Shown here: piece by piece, positions 14,401 to 19,671 of the stretch
Layout of the letters: every line of letters begins with the position of its first letter
Position numbering within the stretch: position 1 is the stretch's first letter
NCBI GenBank assembly: GCA_900753285.1
Contig: CAADYN010000030.1
Location: forward strand, 1 to 19,826
DNA length: 19,826 nt
Direction: 5' to 3'
DNA from: Clostridia bacterium
GTDB taxonomy: Bacteria > Bacillota > Clostridia > Oscillospirales > CAG-272
Made by a program: the position numbers and the translations under genes
Notes under the pieces: model-generated
What the model saw: the letters and a program-made list of their open reading frames with translations, nothing else
Told to the model about the DNA's origin: nothing
Databases searched by the model: none

Positions 14401-15654
14401 AGGCATGAAGGTGTTTACATCTTTTTGCAATCTGGCAATCATGTCGTCGAAGAAAGCTTTGTCCTCTGCGGCGGGGGTTATATTATTAACAATTTTCAGA
14501 ATATATGTGCAAAAATTTTCCGGAGTAGCCTTTTTCCAGTCAGCCTTTGTGTTTTTGTCGGATTTTATATTTCCGGAGTACGCACTGTAATTTGCGGTGC
14601 TCTTGTCGACTTTCCTGAATATTTCATTGTATTTTTCGGGAGCATATTTTTTTATAAACTTTTTCAGTTCTGCCAAATCGCGTTTATGCTGCTCGTAAGT
14701 CTCGACTTTGGCGGCGGAAATAAATTTGTTTTCACCGAGAACATCATGAAGCGTAACACAGTCATATACGGCTTTCAGGCGCAGAACAAGCTCGGCGTCG
14801 TCTCCGAGTTCCGAAAGGTTTGAGTCAAGTTCGTCATCATCAAGCTTTAAGCTTTTGATTTCTGCATATTCTTCCTTGCCGAATAATTCTTTTGCAGAAC
14901 AGTCTTTGCCGCAAAGAAGTTTTATGATTCCGGGTCGGCTGAACGGAAAAGCGTCTGTTATTTCAGTTTCGGGCTTCTTTTTGCCGAATAACAGGTTGTT
15001 GAGCTCATTTATTTTTGATGTTGATTTGATTTTTTTGACGAGAATTTTTTCAATTTCGTCCGGATCTGCGTTATCCCATGCAGGCTCGCAGCCGATTTCA
15101 AAAGCAAAATAATCCGTCAGGTTATCGTAAACGGTTTTAAAATCAACGACCGATTCCACATTGTCGAGTGAAACTTCGCTTAAAAAATGTCCTCTGTGTG
15201 CGACAAGCCATGCACATGCAAGATAAACAAGTCTTACGTCGTGCGGAGCGGCATCCGTCATCAACTCATTAATAAGGTGGTGTATTGTGGGATAGCTTTT
15301 GTGGTATTTTTTGTCAGTATAGCCGATGTCCGTGAATAATCCTTTTGATGTGGAGGCGTCCTCGGCAAGAAGTGTGCTTTCTTCCTCACGCTTGTAGAAA
15401 TCAGGGTCAATTTTTGCGATTTCTTTTGCGAATATTTCTCTGATAAGCGTAACTCTCTGCTGTCTTCTGTCGAGACGTCTGCGTTCAGTGCGGTGCTGTC
15501 TGCGTTCGGTTTTGAGATTTGCCTCTTCAATTATGTGACTTCCCCATACAGGTTCGCCCTTGTATTTAAGAAGACGGTATGATTCATCCGCTGCCGCATA
15601 TCCTATAGAATCCGTTCCGATATCAAGTCCGATGTAATAATTTTTACTTTCCAT
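11488..15654 (-). CDS. cas9: CRISPR-associated endonuclease Cas9, type II-A
   Basis: 1388 aa, close to SpCas9 (1368). RuvC-I: YIGLDIGTDSIGYA with Asp11. An Arg-rich bridge helix spans about residues 49-73 (TERRQHRTERRRLDRRQQR). A long REC lobe follows. RuvC-II: FVEMARG with Glu778. HNH: YDIDHIYPRSKVKDDS with His865 as general base, Asp864, and Asn889 matching SpCas9 N863. RuvC-III: LHHAKDAYLN with His1021 and Asp1024. The PAM-interacting domain starts near DPKKYGGYNKPT (about residue 1130) and ends in a SGLFEHR segment. All nuclease residues are present, so it should cut both strands. GAAAGG stands eight bases before the ATG. It is transcribed from the promoter at 15846-15874. The C-terminal end lacks an obvious SpCas9-like Arg-x-Arg PAM reader. 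Confidence 0.98.
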   Translation of the reverse strand: MESKNYYIGLDIGTDSIGYAAADESYRLLKYKGEPVWGSHIIEEANLKTERRQHRTERRRLDRRQQRVTLIREIFAKEIAKIDPDFYKREEESTLLAEDASTSKGLFTDIGYTDKKYHKSYPTIHHLINELMTDAAPHDVRLVYLACAWLVAHRGHFLSEVSLDNVESVVDFKTVYDNLTDYFAFEIGCEPAWDNADPDEIEKILVKKIKSTSKINELNNLLFGKKKPETEITDAFPFSRPGIIKLLCGKDCSAKELFGKEEYAEIKSLKLDDDELDSNLSELGDDAELVLRLKAVYDCVTLHDVLGENKFISAAKVETYEQHKRDLAELKKFIKKYAPEKYNEIFRKVDKSTANYSAYSGNIKSDKNTKADWKKATPENFCTYILKIVNNITPAAEDKAFFDDMIARLQKDVNTFMPKQVNGDNRVIPYQLYYVELKKILENAEKYLPFLSETDEEGYLTKDKILSVFTFRIPYYVGPLNASSPYAWIKRKAGRITPWNFSEMVDGNESEQGFINKLIGVCSYLPGEKVLPKQSLLYQRFTVLNEINNITINGLRISPEIKQLIYNDVFKKNKKVSVKKIKDSLRQNNHSKDDVETIAGIDISIKSSLSSYISFRRLLESGTLNETDVEKIIKVSTYMESRPRFKAWLEGEYPNLSDNDVKYITSLKFKDFGRLSEKFLCGIIGGCKDTGEACSIIDALWSTDKNLMELLSDDYTYSDAIKRYSDNYYMANGAKSLDERMDDMYLSNAVRRPIYRVLDIVSDIVKAEGKAPNKIFVEMARGAKPDEKGKRTTSRCGMLKALYKTIDTDDVRRLEQELEKMGDEANSRLQSERLFLYYLQRGRCMYSGEEIDLNNLMGKRYDIDHIYPRSKVKDDSLFNNKVLVKSKINGSKDNNYPLPENIRENMSGMWKKLLDGGLITEEKYRRLTRKTGFTDDEAWGFINRQMVETRQSTKAVATLLKEYYPDTEIVYVKAGLVSEFRHEKKLWKAILPEEERYLDDSQIEPWKTELWKSRTVNDLHHAKDAYLNIVAGNVYHEKCTKPWYLSNKDNYSINLISLYSLTPYMVGGRKIWDGVNSLETVWKTVHKNAVHYTIYPFSRKGGLFDQNPLKKNTDLTPLKNNGEIYLDPKKYGGYNKPTATFFVLVKYYFGKKSDVMLMPVDLAIAEKYKSDSQFRLDYAKIQLGRILNKTIDKVEFPLGDRIIKVKTMIELDGYRMCITGKGSGGKVVMLSSMTPLCLAPEWEFYVKKLETLNEKKKNNLNMVYMEKYDVVSTEKNIELYDILTDKLLNTVFKKRPGNPCDDLADGKEKFVAQDVFTQTACLLQIIGIFGRINNGFDLTAIDEAPKAAISKLSTNLSNWKKSYSDVRIIDTTASGLFEHRSCNLLDLL

Positions 15655-15655
15655 A

Positions 15656-15684
15656 TTGACAACCTTTCAAAAGCATGATATAAT
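15656..15684 (+). promoter_or_regulatory. tracrRNA promoter overlapping the cas9 ribosome binding site
   Basis: TTGACA (15656-15661), 17-bp spacer, TATAAT (15679-15684), all consensus. The -35 lies one base from the cas9 start codon, and the spacer contains the complement of the cas9 GAAAGG site. Confidence 0.9.
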
Positions 15685-15690
15685 AACAAT

Positions 15691-15810
15691 ACAAGTTGTA
15701 GTCCCCTACAAATTTGCACTACGAGTTCAAATAAAAGATTTCTCAAATCGTCGTTTTACGACCTCACAGTGTGTGAGAAAATCGGCTTCCTGAATAAGGA
15801 GGTCTTTTTT
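15691..15810 (+). ncRNA. tracrRNA: tracrRNA
   Basis: The anti-repeat (15695-15732) pairs with the - strand repeat along almost its whole length. There is a six-pair lower stem (crRNA GUUUGA with UCAAAU), a bulge of GA opposite GAGU like that of S. pyogenes (GA/AAGU), then CACUAC/GUAGUG, AAAUUU/AAAUUU and UAGUCCCCUA/UAGGGGACUA. Downstream hairpins follow: a nexus-like GATTT-CTC-AAATC (15737-15749), GTCGT-TTT-ACGAC (15750-15762) and CTCACA-GTG-TGTGAG (15763-15777). The terminator is 15784-15791 with 15797-15804 followed by six T (15805-15810). Total ~120 nt, divergent from cas9. RNase III processing of the duplex is expected from known II-A systems. Confidence 0.94.
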
Positions 15811-15845
15811 ATTTAATCTCGCCAGAACAATTGTTTTATGGTTTT

Positions 15846-15874
15846 ATTATACATAATCAATTATAATTTGTCAA
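15846..15874 (-). promoter_or_regulatory. cas operon promoter
   Basis: On the - strand: TTGACA (complement of 15869-15874), 17-bp spacer, TATAAT (complement of 15846-15851). Start expected near 15839, giving a ~185-nt leader that runs antisense across the whole tracrRNA. Between 15875 and 16013 nothing further is recognised. Confidence 0.85.
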
Positions 15875-16013
15875 TATATGTCGCAAAAATTATTCTTTAT
15901 GTCTTTAAAACCAGCAAAAATTCGATATATTAGCTTAATCCCGAACACTTTATCTTTCGTGACGGGACATTTTGATAATGCCTGCAAAAATGCAGCTTTA
16001 TCAAAACAAAAAC

Positions 16014-16049
16014 AAAAAAAGCCTTGCGAAATATATCACAAGACTTTTT
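16014..16049 (-). terminator. Bidirectional terminator after tRNA-Pro
   Basis: The stem GCCTTG (16021-16026) with CAAGAC (16039-16044, one G-U) is flanked by seven A on the left and five T on the right, giving a U-tract in both directions. It ends the tRNA transcript and insulates the cas region. Confidence 0.8.
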
Positions 16050-16066
16050 CGGTATTGCTACCGTCA

Positions 16067-16140
16067 TCGGAGTGACTGGATTCGAACCAGCGGCCTCTTG
16101 GTCCCGAACCAAGCACTCTACCGGACTGAGCCACACCCCG
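16067..16140 (-). tRNA. tRNA-Pro(CGG)
   Basis: 74 nt on the - strand. The acceptor stem CGGGGTG pairs with CACTCCG (one G-U). D arm: GCTC-AGTCCGGTA-GAGT. The anticodon arm CTTGG-TTCGGGA-CCAAG has anticodon CGG. T arm: GCTGG-TTCGAAT-CCAGT. Discriminator A. CCA is not encoded (TGACGG follows) and must be added after transcription. Confidence 0.96.
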
Positions 16141-16151
16141 ATTGCCTGTAT

Positions 16152-16180
16152 ATTATATCACAACGCCGCGGGATTGTCAA
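16152..16180 (-). promoter_or_regulatory. tRNA-Pro promoter
   Basis: On the - strand: TTGACA (complement of 16175-16180), 17-bp spacer, TATAAT (complement of 16152-16157), 11 bases before the tRNA 5' end. Confidence 0.88.
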
Positions 16181-16238
16181 TAGCATTCGCCAAAAAATTA
16201 GCATTTCCGTGAGCGGTCGCAGATACAACGTCTCCTCC

Positions 16239-17024
16239 TCATCCGCCCACATCATACCCGACATAGTAAAACGACTTTCGTGAGTTTCCCTTCTTCACTT
16301 CAAATCCGCACCTCACGAGCCTTTCCATGCCGCCAAAGTCACATTTCACAACCACGGAACGTCTTGCCACACGCACAGCCTCGTCAATGTGCCGCTCGGT
16401 CATCCTGTCGCCTATAGCGTGCTCACGTATCACCTGAATCCCGTGAGACTTCGCGTTAGGACTCTCGAACATGAAATCAAAATAAACCGCGTCATAGCTC
16501 TTGTCGGGGCAGGACTTCATAAACTCAAGATTGTCGCCGTTGTGAATGTCAATTCGGCTGATTGTCTCCCGCAAATTCGGGTAAAGCTCCGCGTAGCAGG
16601 CAAGCCCTTCCTTCACCAAAATGTAAATACTGCGGCTTTTCTCCACTCCTGTGCATTTTCCCGATGAGCCGACGGCATACGACAGAGTCAACGCGTCAGA
16701 CGCCAGACCGAGAGTTGCGTCAAGGCATGACATCCCTTCTCCTAAACCGCAGACCTCGACCAGACTGTCCCGCTCGCCCCTCTCCATGTTCTTTATCCTG
16801 AGAAACGCCATGTTCGGGTGAAAAAACGCCTCGCTCTTGTCCTTCTCGTAGTAGCTAAGTCCGCGCGCCTCGTTCACGACAAAAATCTGCTGGTCGATAT
16901 TTTCAAGCAGGTAAGAGAGCGAGCGGTTTTGGCGGGGAACGTACTGCAAGCCGTATCTCTCAGCCACAGAGATTGCTTTCTCTTCAAGTTTGTCGCTCAC
17001 CCGCGATGATGTTGTGACTGTCAT
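16239..17024 (-). CDS. Class I SAM-dependent methyltransferase, RsmJ/YhiQ-like
   Basis: 261 aa from the ATG at 17024, chosen because GGGAG stands five bases before it; an ORF extension to 17084 has no ribosome binding site and a low-complexity start. The Rossmann methyltransferase core shows GLGEGMSCLDATLGLASDAL (motif I, Asp and Gly-rich), GVEKS after the second strand, IDIHNGDNLEFM and YDAVYFDFMFESP (motif IV, in place of the DPMYP of RsmJ). The pattern is nearest to the SAM_MT_4 family that includes RsmJ, the 16S rRNA m2G1516 enzyme. The N-terminal RVSDKLEEKAISVAERYGLQYVPR and RSLSYLLE are also family-like. An rRNA target is inferred; another nucleic acid substrate is possible. It has its own promoter and an unusually long 5' leader. 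Confidence 0.8.
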   Translation of the reverse strand: MTVTTSSRVSDKLEEKAISVAERYGLQYVPRQNRSLSYLLENIDQQIFVVNEARGLSYYEKDKSEAFFHPNMAFLRIKNMERGERDSLVEVCGLGEGMSCLDATLGLASDALTLSYAVGSSGKCTGVEKSRSIYILVKEGLACYAELYPNLRETISRIDIHNGDNLEFMKSCPDKSYDAVYFDFMFESPNAKSHGIQVIREHAIGDRMTERHIDEAVRVARRSVVVKCDFGGMERLVRCGFEVKKGNSRKSFYYVGYDVGG

Positions 17025-17210
17025 TTGTTCTCCCGTCCTTTCAGCTGTATAACAAAAAAAGCACAGCTTCATCCCTCGGGACAAAGTTATGCCGGTGTTA
17101 TGCTTTGTAAAATCCGCTTAATATACAGTATCTCGTGCCATGCCGTCATGCTACATTGTCATCTCATGTGGATTTGTGAAAACTGTACTAAAATCCAGCT
17201 CTCAATTCAT

Positions 17211-17239
17211 ATGATACCACATAATTTGCCGTTTGTCAA
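17211..17239 (-). promoter_or_regulatory. Promoter of the SAM methyltransferase gene
   Basis: On the - strand: TTGACA (complement of 17234-17239), 17-bp spacer, TATCAT (complement of 17211-17216). It gives a ~180-nt leader down to the ATG at 17024. In that leader an 8-bp hairpin (CTTTGTCC-CGAG-GGATGAAG) is followed by AGCTGT...ACAGCT enclosing seven T. Confidence 0.75.
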
Positions 17240-17249
17240 GCACTGCGGG

Positions 17250-17588
17250 TCACAAATATCTCCTACAGCGGAAACGGTCGGTTATGAAGTGGAATGATTC
17301 TTTTCCGCGCCTGCTTGCGGCTTCGCTTATGTGGATATCCTCGGCGGAGGGAACAAGCGGCTCTCCCGGATGTGCGTGTGCGGTGAAAATCTCTTCCGAT
17401 TCCGCCCGTATGTCGCAAATGTCCGCGTTTCCGAGCGAAAAGTGCCACTTCATCGGCGAGAGCAGGTTCCAAACCGAGAAAAACGCCATGCCAAGCTCGC
17501 CTGAGACGTCAACGTCTTCTCTTTCGTTCATGATGTACGCCGCGGTTTCAAGCAAGCATACACGCTTTTTTCTATACCTGAGTTTCAT
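17250..17588 (-). CDS. Small JAMM/MPN-motif metalloprotease-like protein
   Basis: 112 aa. Residues 71-84 (HAHPGEPLVPSAED) fit the JAMM zinc signature H-x-H-P-x5-P-S-x2-D exactly, with zinc ligands His71, His73 and Asp84, plus Ser81. Glu31 in SGELGMAFF is placed where JAMM enzymes have the catalytic Glu before the second strand. The C-terminal FHFITDRFRCRRYL could be the next core strand. JAMM proteins cleave isopeptide bonds (deubiquitinases, RadC, phage tail and sulfur-carrier processing). At 112 aa this is a minimal domain, with no signal peptide. It lies 42 bases downstream of the XRE regulator gene on the same strand, with AAAGGA ten bases before its ATG. No ubiquitin-like or E1 gene is adjacent. 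Fold well supported; target unknown. Confidence 0.65.
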   Translation of the reverse strand: MKLRYRKKRVCLLETAAYIMNEREDVDVSGELGMAFFSVWNLLSPMKWHFSLGNADICDIRAESEEIFTAHAHPGEPLVPSAEDIHISEAASRRGKESFHFITDRFRCRRYL

Positions 17589-17630
17589 CGTATCCGATTC
17601 CTTTTTATAATTCGGACGAATTTTTCATTA

Positions 17631-17846
17631 TTAAAAAAGCGGATTTATGAATCTGCCGCTGCTTCGGTAATAATCCGCCAGTGCTATAAGTACCGATGTC
17701 GGAATTTCAATTTCCCCTCGCTCGTAGTTGCTGTACACGCGCTGACTGCAATGAAGTATTTCGCTGATTTCTGTCTGTGTCAGATCGTGGTCTTCCCTTA
17801 AATCCCTCACTCTTTTGTAAACAATGTAACTCCCGAAATACCCCAA
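17631..17846 (-). CDS. XRE-family HTH transcriptional regulator (short)
   Basis: 71 aa as an ORF from TTG 17846. The HTH is clear: YKRVRDLREDHDLTQTEISEILHCSQ, shown in parts as LREDHDLTQTEISEIL and QRVYSNYERGEIEIPTSVL, followed by IALADYY. Family members usually continue with a VDYLLGRTD tail; here the last residues (RSSGRFINPLF) are encoded by a terminator hairpin and its T-run. The start is doubtful. A TATAAT at the complement of 17855-17860 would start the mRNA at about 17848, two bases before TTG, whereas GGGAG (17830-17834) sits four bases before an ATT codon at 17825 that gives the usual N-terminus. It probably regulates itself and the JAMM-like gene behind it. Confidence 0.85.
   Translation of the reverse strand: MGYFGSYIVYKRVRDLREDHDLTQTEISEILHCSQRVYSNYERGEIEIPTSVLIALADYYRSSGRFINPLF
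17633..17660 (-). terminator. Hairpin overlapping the XRE 3' end
   Basis: On the - strand AGCG and GATT pair with AATC and CGCT (17638-17645 with 17650-17660, three-base bulge), followed by six T (17633-17638). It lies inside the last XRE codons and before the JAMM-like gene, so it may reduce expression of that gene. Confidence 0.5.
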
Positions 17847-17854
17847 TCGTAATT

Positions 17855-17860
17855 ATTATA
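17855..17860 (-). promoter_or_regulatory. Probable -10 box for the XRE gene
   Basis: TATAAT on the - strand. No good -35 at 17 bp, which suits an activator-dependent or self-regulated promoter, or a false match. Confidence 0.4.
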
Positions 17861-17902
17861 CTACTTATAATATCAAATTATTGCCCGTTTTGTCTGATTT
17901 TA

Positions 17903-18039
17903 GCGGAAATTCCGCTGCTGTTATTTTGCGAAACTCTCTTTCGACGAGTATGATTCCGGACAAATGATACGCTGTTCCGGACGGTAAAACGATGTTCCCG
18001 AATGCGCGCGAACATTGCGTCTGCTGATTTCGTGAAATC
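17903..18039 (+). promoter_or_regulatory. Intergenic repeat and palindrome cluster between XRE and dinB
   Basis: This ~300-bp gap holds no convincing gene. It contains AGCGGAA-A-TTCCGCT (about 17902-17916), two direct copies of TTCCGGAC at 17954-17961 and 17975-17982 (exactly 21 bp apart, two helical turns), a weaker TTCCCG at 17995, and GATTTC-GT-GAAATC at 18026-18039. These are candidate binding sites for the XRE protein or another regulator. Confidence 0.45.
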
Positions 18040-18073
18040 CAAATAAAACCACATTAAAAAAGTGCAAAACATA

Positions 18074-18102
18074 TTGACAACAAACGATTGTTCTGATATA
18101 AT
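18074..18102 (+). promoter_or_regulatory. dinB promoter with candidate SOS box
   Basis: TTGACA (18074-18079), 17-bp spacer, TATAAT (18097-18102). The spacer contains CAAACGATTGTTCT (18081-18094), which resembles the Gram-positive LexA box (GAAC-N4-GTTC) with one mismatch in the half-sites. It lies within the 14-bp inverted repeat AACAA-ACGA-TTGTT (18079-18092). Confidence 0.7.
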
Positions 18103-18147
18103 ATAAGACACAAACGCACAGGTGTTTATATAAAGGGAATGCTGTCA

Positions 18148-19416
18148 ATGAACAGGCTTATGTATTCGGATTACAGCGCACAGAAGGACAGGGTGATACT
18201 GCACTGCGATCTCAACAATTATTTTGCTTCCGTGGAGCTGCTTGAAAAGCCGGAGCTTCGCGAAAAACCGGTAATAGTCGGCGGCTCAACCGAAAACCGT
18301 CACGGAATAGTCCTCGCGAAGAACTATACGGCAAAAGCGTTCGGGATAATGACCGGCGAATCCGTTTCGAATGCCCTCGGAAAATGTCCGTCGCTCACCA
18401 TACTTGAACCGCACTACGACAAATATCTTTCATACTCGCGCGCGGTTCGTGAGATTTACAAGAGATACACCGACCTTGTTGAAGCTATGGGTATCGACGA
18501 GTGCTTTCTTGATGTGACGGGGAGCGGATATCTGTTTGGCTCGGGCGTCCGCATTGCAAACGAGATACGTGAGAGCGTGAAGTGTGAGACGGGGCTTACG
18601 ATATCTGCGGGAGTTTCGTTCAACAAGATATTCGCGAAGCTCGGCTCGGACATGAAAAAACCGGATGCCGTGACTGTGATAAGCCGTGACGACTTTCAGG
18701 AGAAAATATGGAATCTGCCTGCAAACGAGATGCTCGGCGTAGGAATGAAAACGTACAAAAAGCTGTGGTACCGCGGAATACGGACGATAGGCGATATAGC
18801 GAACTGCGACCCGGACAGAATGCAGACGTACCTCGGAAAGATGGGGCAGGTGCTGTGGGTATATGCGAACGGATATGAAAACTCGCCCGTGATGCAGGAA
18901 AACGAACGCTGTCCCATAAAATCCATCGGACACGGAACAACGACTACGGCAGACCTTGACACGGAGCGCGAGGTTTTTGACACTATAATAGAGCTGTCGG
19001 AGGAGATAGGGACGAAGCTGCGCAAGAATCGGCTGAAAAGCTGCGGTGTGGCTGTCGGAATACGCGAAAACGACCTGTCCGTGCGGGAATACCAAATGAA
19101 GTTTGCGCATCCTACTCAGCTGACGAGGGATGTGGCGCGCGGTGCGATGCAGGTGTTCCGCGAAAAGCACATATGGCGGTGTCCGATAAGAAGCGTCACG
19201 GTTCGCGCGATATACATTTCCGCCGAGGACGAGCCGGAGCAGCTTACGATATTTGACGAATACGCAAGGCACGGTGAGCTTCTGCGGCTTGAGAAAACCG
19301 TCGACGCGATAAGGGAACAGTACGGCGATCACAGTATCACAAGCGGAGCGTATCTCAGAAACAAGAAGTTAAATTCACAACGCATAGGATTCAGGGACCA
19401 CAGTGAGATCTACTGA
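18148..19416 (+). CDS. dinB: DNA polymerase IV (Y-family), DinB
   Basis: 422 aa from the ATG at 18148, preferred because AAGGGA (18133-18138) touches the alternative ATG at 18139 but is correctly spaced from 18148. Y-family hallmarks: ILHCDLNNYFASVE (first catalytic Asp), the GIVLAKNYTAKAFGIMTGE fingers segment, MGIDECFLDVTGS (catalytic Asp-Glu pair), GLTISAGVSFNKIFAKLGSDMKKPD, given here in parts, and a thumb helix-hairpin-helix around GVGMKTYKKLWYRGIRTIGDIA. A C-terminal little-finger domain follows. It performs error-prone translesion synthesis, normally under SOS control, which fits the candidate LexA box in its promoter. The C-terminal tail DHSITSGAYLRNKKLNSQ and RIGFRDHSEIY reappears just downstream in a second copy. 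Confidence 0.93.
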   Translation: MNRLMYSDYSAQKDRVILHCDLNNYFASVELLEKPELREKPVIVGGSTENRHGIVLAKNYTAKAFGIMTGESVSNALGKCPSLTILEPHYDKYLSYSRAVREIYKRYTDLVEAMGIDECFLDVTGSGYLFGSGVRIANEIRESVKCETGLTISAGVSFNKIFAKLGSDMKKPDAVTVISRDDFQEKIWNLPANEMLGVGMKTYKKLWYRGIRTIGDIANCDPDRMQTYLGKMGQVLWVYANGYENSPVMQENERCPIKSIGHGTTTTADLDTEREVFDTIIELSEEIGTKLRKNRLKSCGVAVGIRENDLSVREYQMKFAHPTQLTRDVARGAMQVFREKHIWRCPIRSVTVRAIYISAEDEPEQLTIFDEYARHGELLRLEKTVDAIREQYGDHSITSGAYLRNKKLNSQRIGFRDHSEIY

Positions 19417-19436
19417 AGAAAATCCCACTCGCCGTT

Positions 19437-19529
19437 GGCGATCACAGTATCACAAGCGGCGCGTACCTGCGGAACAAGAAGCTGAACTCACAGCGTATAG
19501 GCTTCCGCGACCACAGTGAGATATATTAG
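19437..19529 (+). pseudogene. Remnant 3' end of a second dinB allele
   Basis: Thirty codons and a TAG stop encode GDHSITSGAYLRNKK then LNSQRIGFRDHSEIY, identical in amino acids to the last 30 residues of dinB upstream (19324-19416). Twelve codons and the stop differ, all silently (for example CTC/CTG, AGA/CGG, TTA/CTG, AGG/CGC). The first 23 bases, GGCGATCAC through AGCGG, are identical. Homology starts at about 19437; the 20 bases after the dinB stop match nothing. No start codon or ribosome binding site. It is best read as the tail of a resident or incoming dinB allele left behind by recombination at the 3' end. Confidence 0.9.
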
Positions 19530-19601
19530 TATTGCAGGATATATTTTACCACATCGCGGTTAAAAAAGCAATTATTTTCTATACAAATTCGCAAAACGTC
19601 A

Positions 19602-19630
19602 TTGATTTTTTGTCATATGAGCCTTATAAT
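19602..19630 (+). promoter_or_regulatory. Promoter of the last gene
   Basis: TTGATT (19602-19607), 17-bp spacer, TATAAT (19625-19630). Start near 19637, about 35 bases before the GTG. Confidence 0.75.
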
Positions 19631-19671
19631 CTAACCAAAGACAAAAATCACAAACGAAAGGCGGGCGTAAT

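Noticed and set aside
13885..14823. A 312-codon + strand ORF
   Set aside because: It lies entirely antisense inside cas9 with no ribosome binding site and a composition typical of a shadow frame.
16067..16140. tRNA-Pro as an attachment site for a CRISPR-bearing island
   Set aside because: No repeated tRNA 3' end, integrase gene or flanking direct repeat was found at the other side of the cas region.
15972..16283. Overlapping + strand ORFs with GVTGFEPAASWSRTKHSTGL
   Set aside because: They are translations through the reverse complement of tRNA-Pro, a familiar spurious prediction.
17878..18111. A - strand 77-codon ORF between XRE and dinB
   Set aside because: It runs through the dinB promoter, has no ribosome binding site and resembles no family.
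18430..19332. A 300-codon - strand ORF
   Set aside because: It is a shadow of dinB, whose catalytic motifs define the true frame.
19527..19529. Genome-wide reassignment of TAG
   Set aside because: The dinB remnant ends in TAG at exactly the place its homologue has TGA, which indicates that TAG is an ordinary stop, at least in that allele's lineage; so no general reassignment is claimed.
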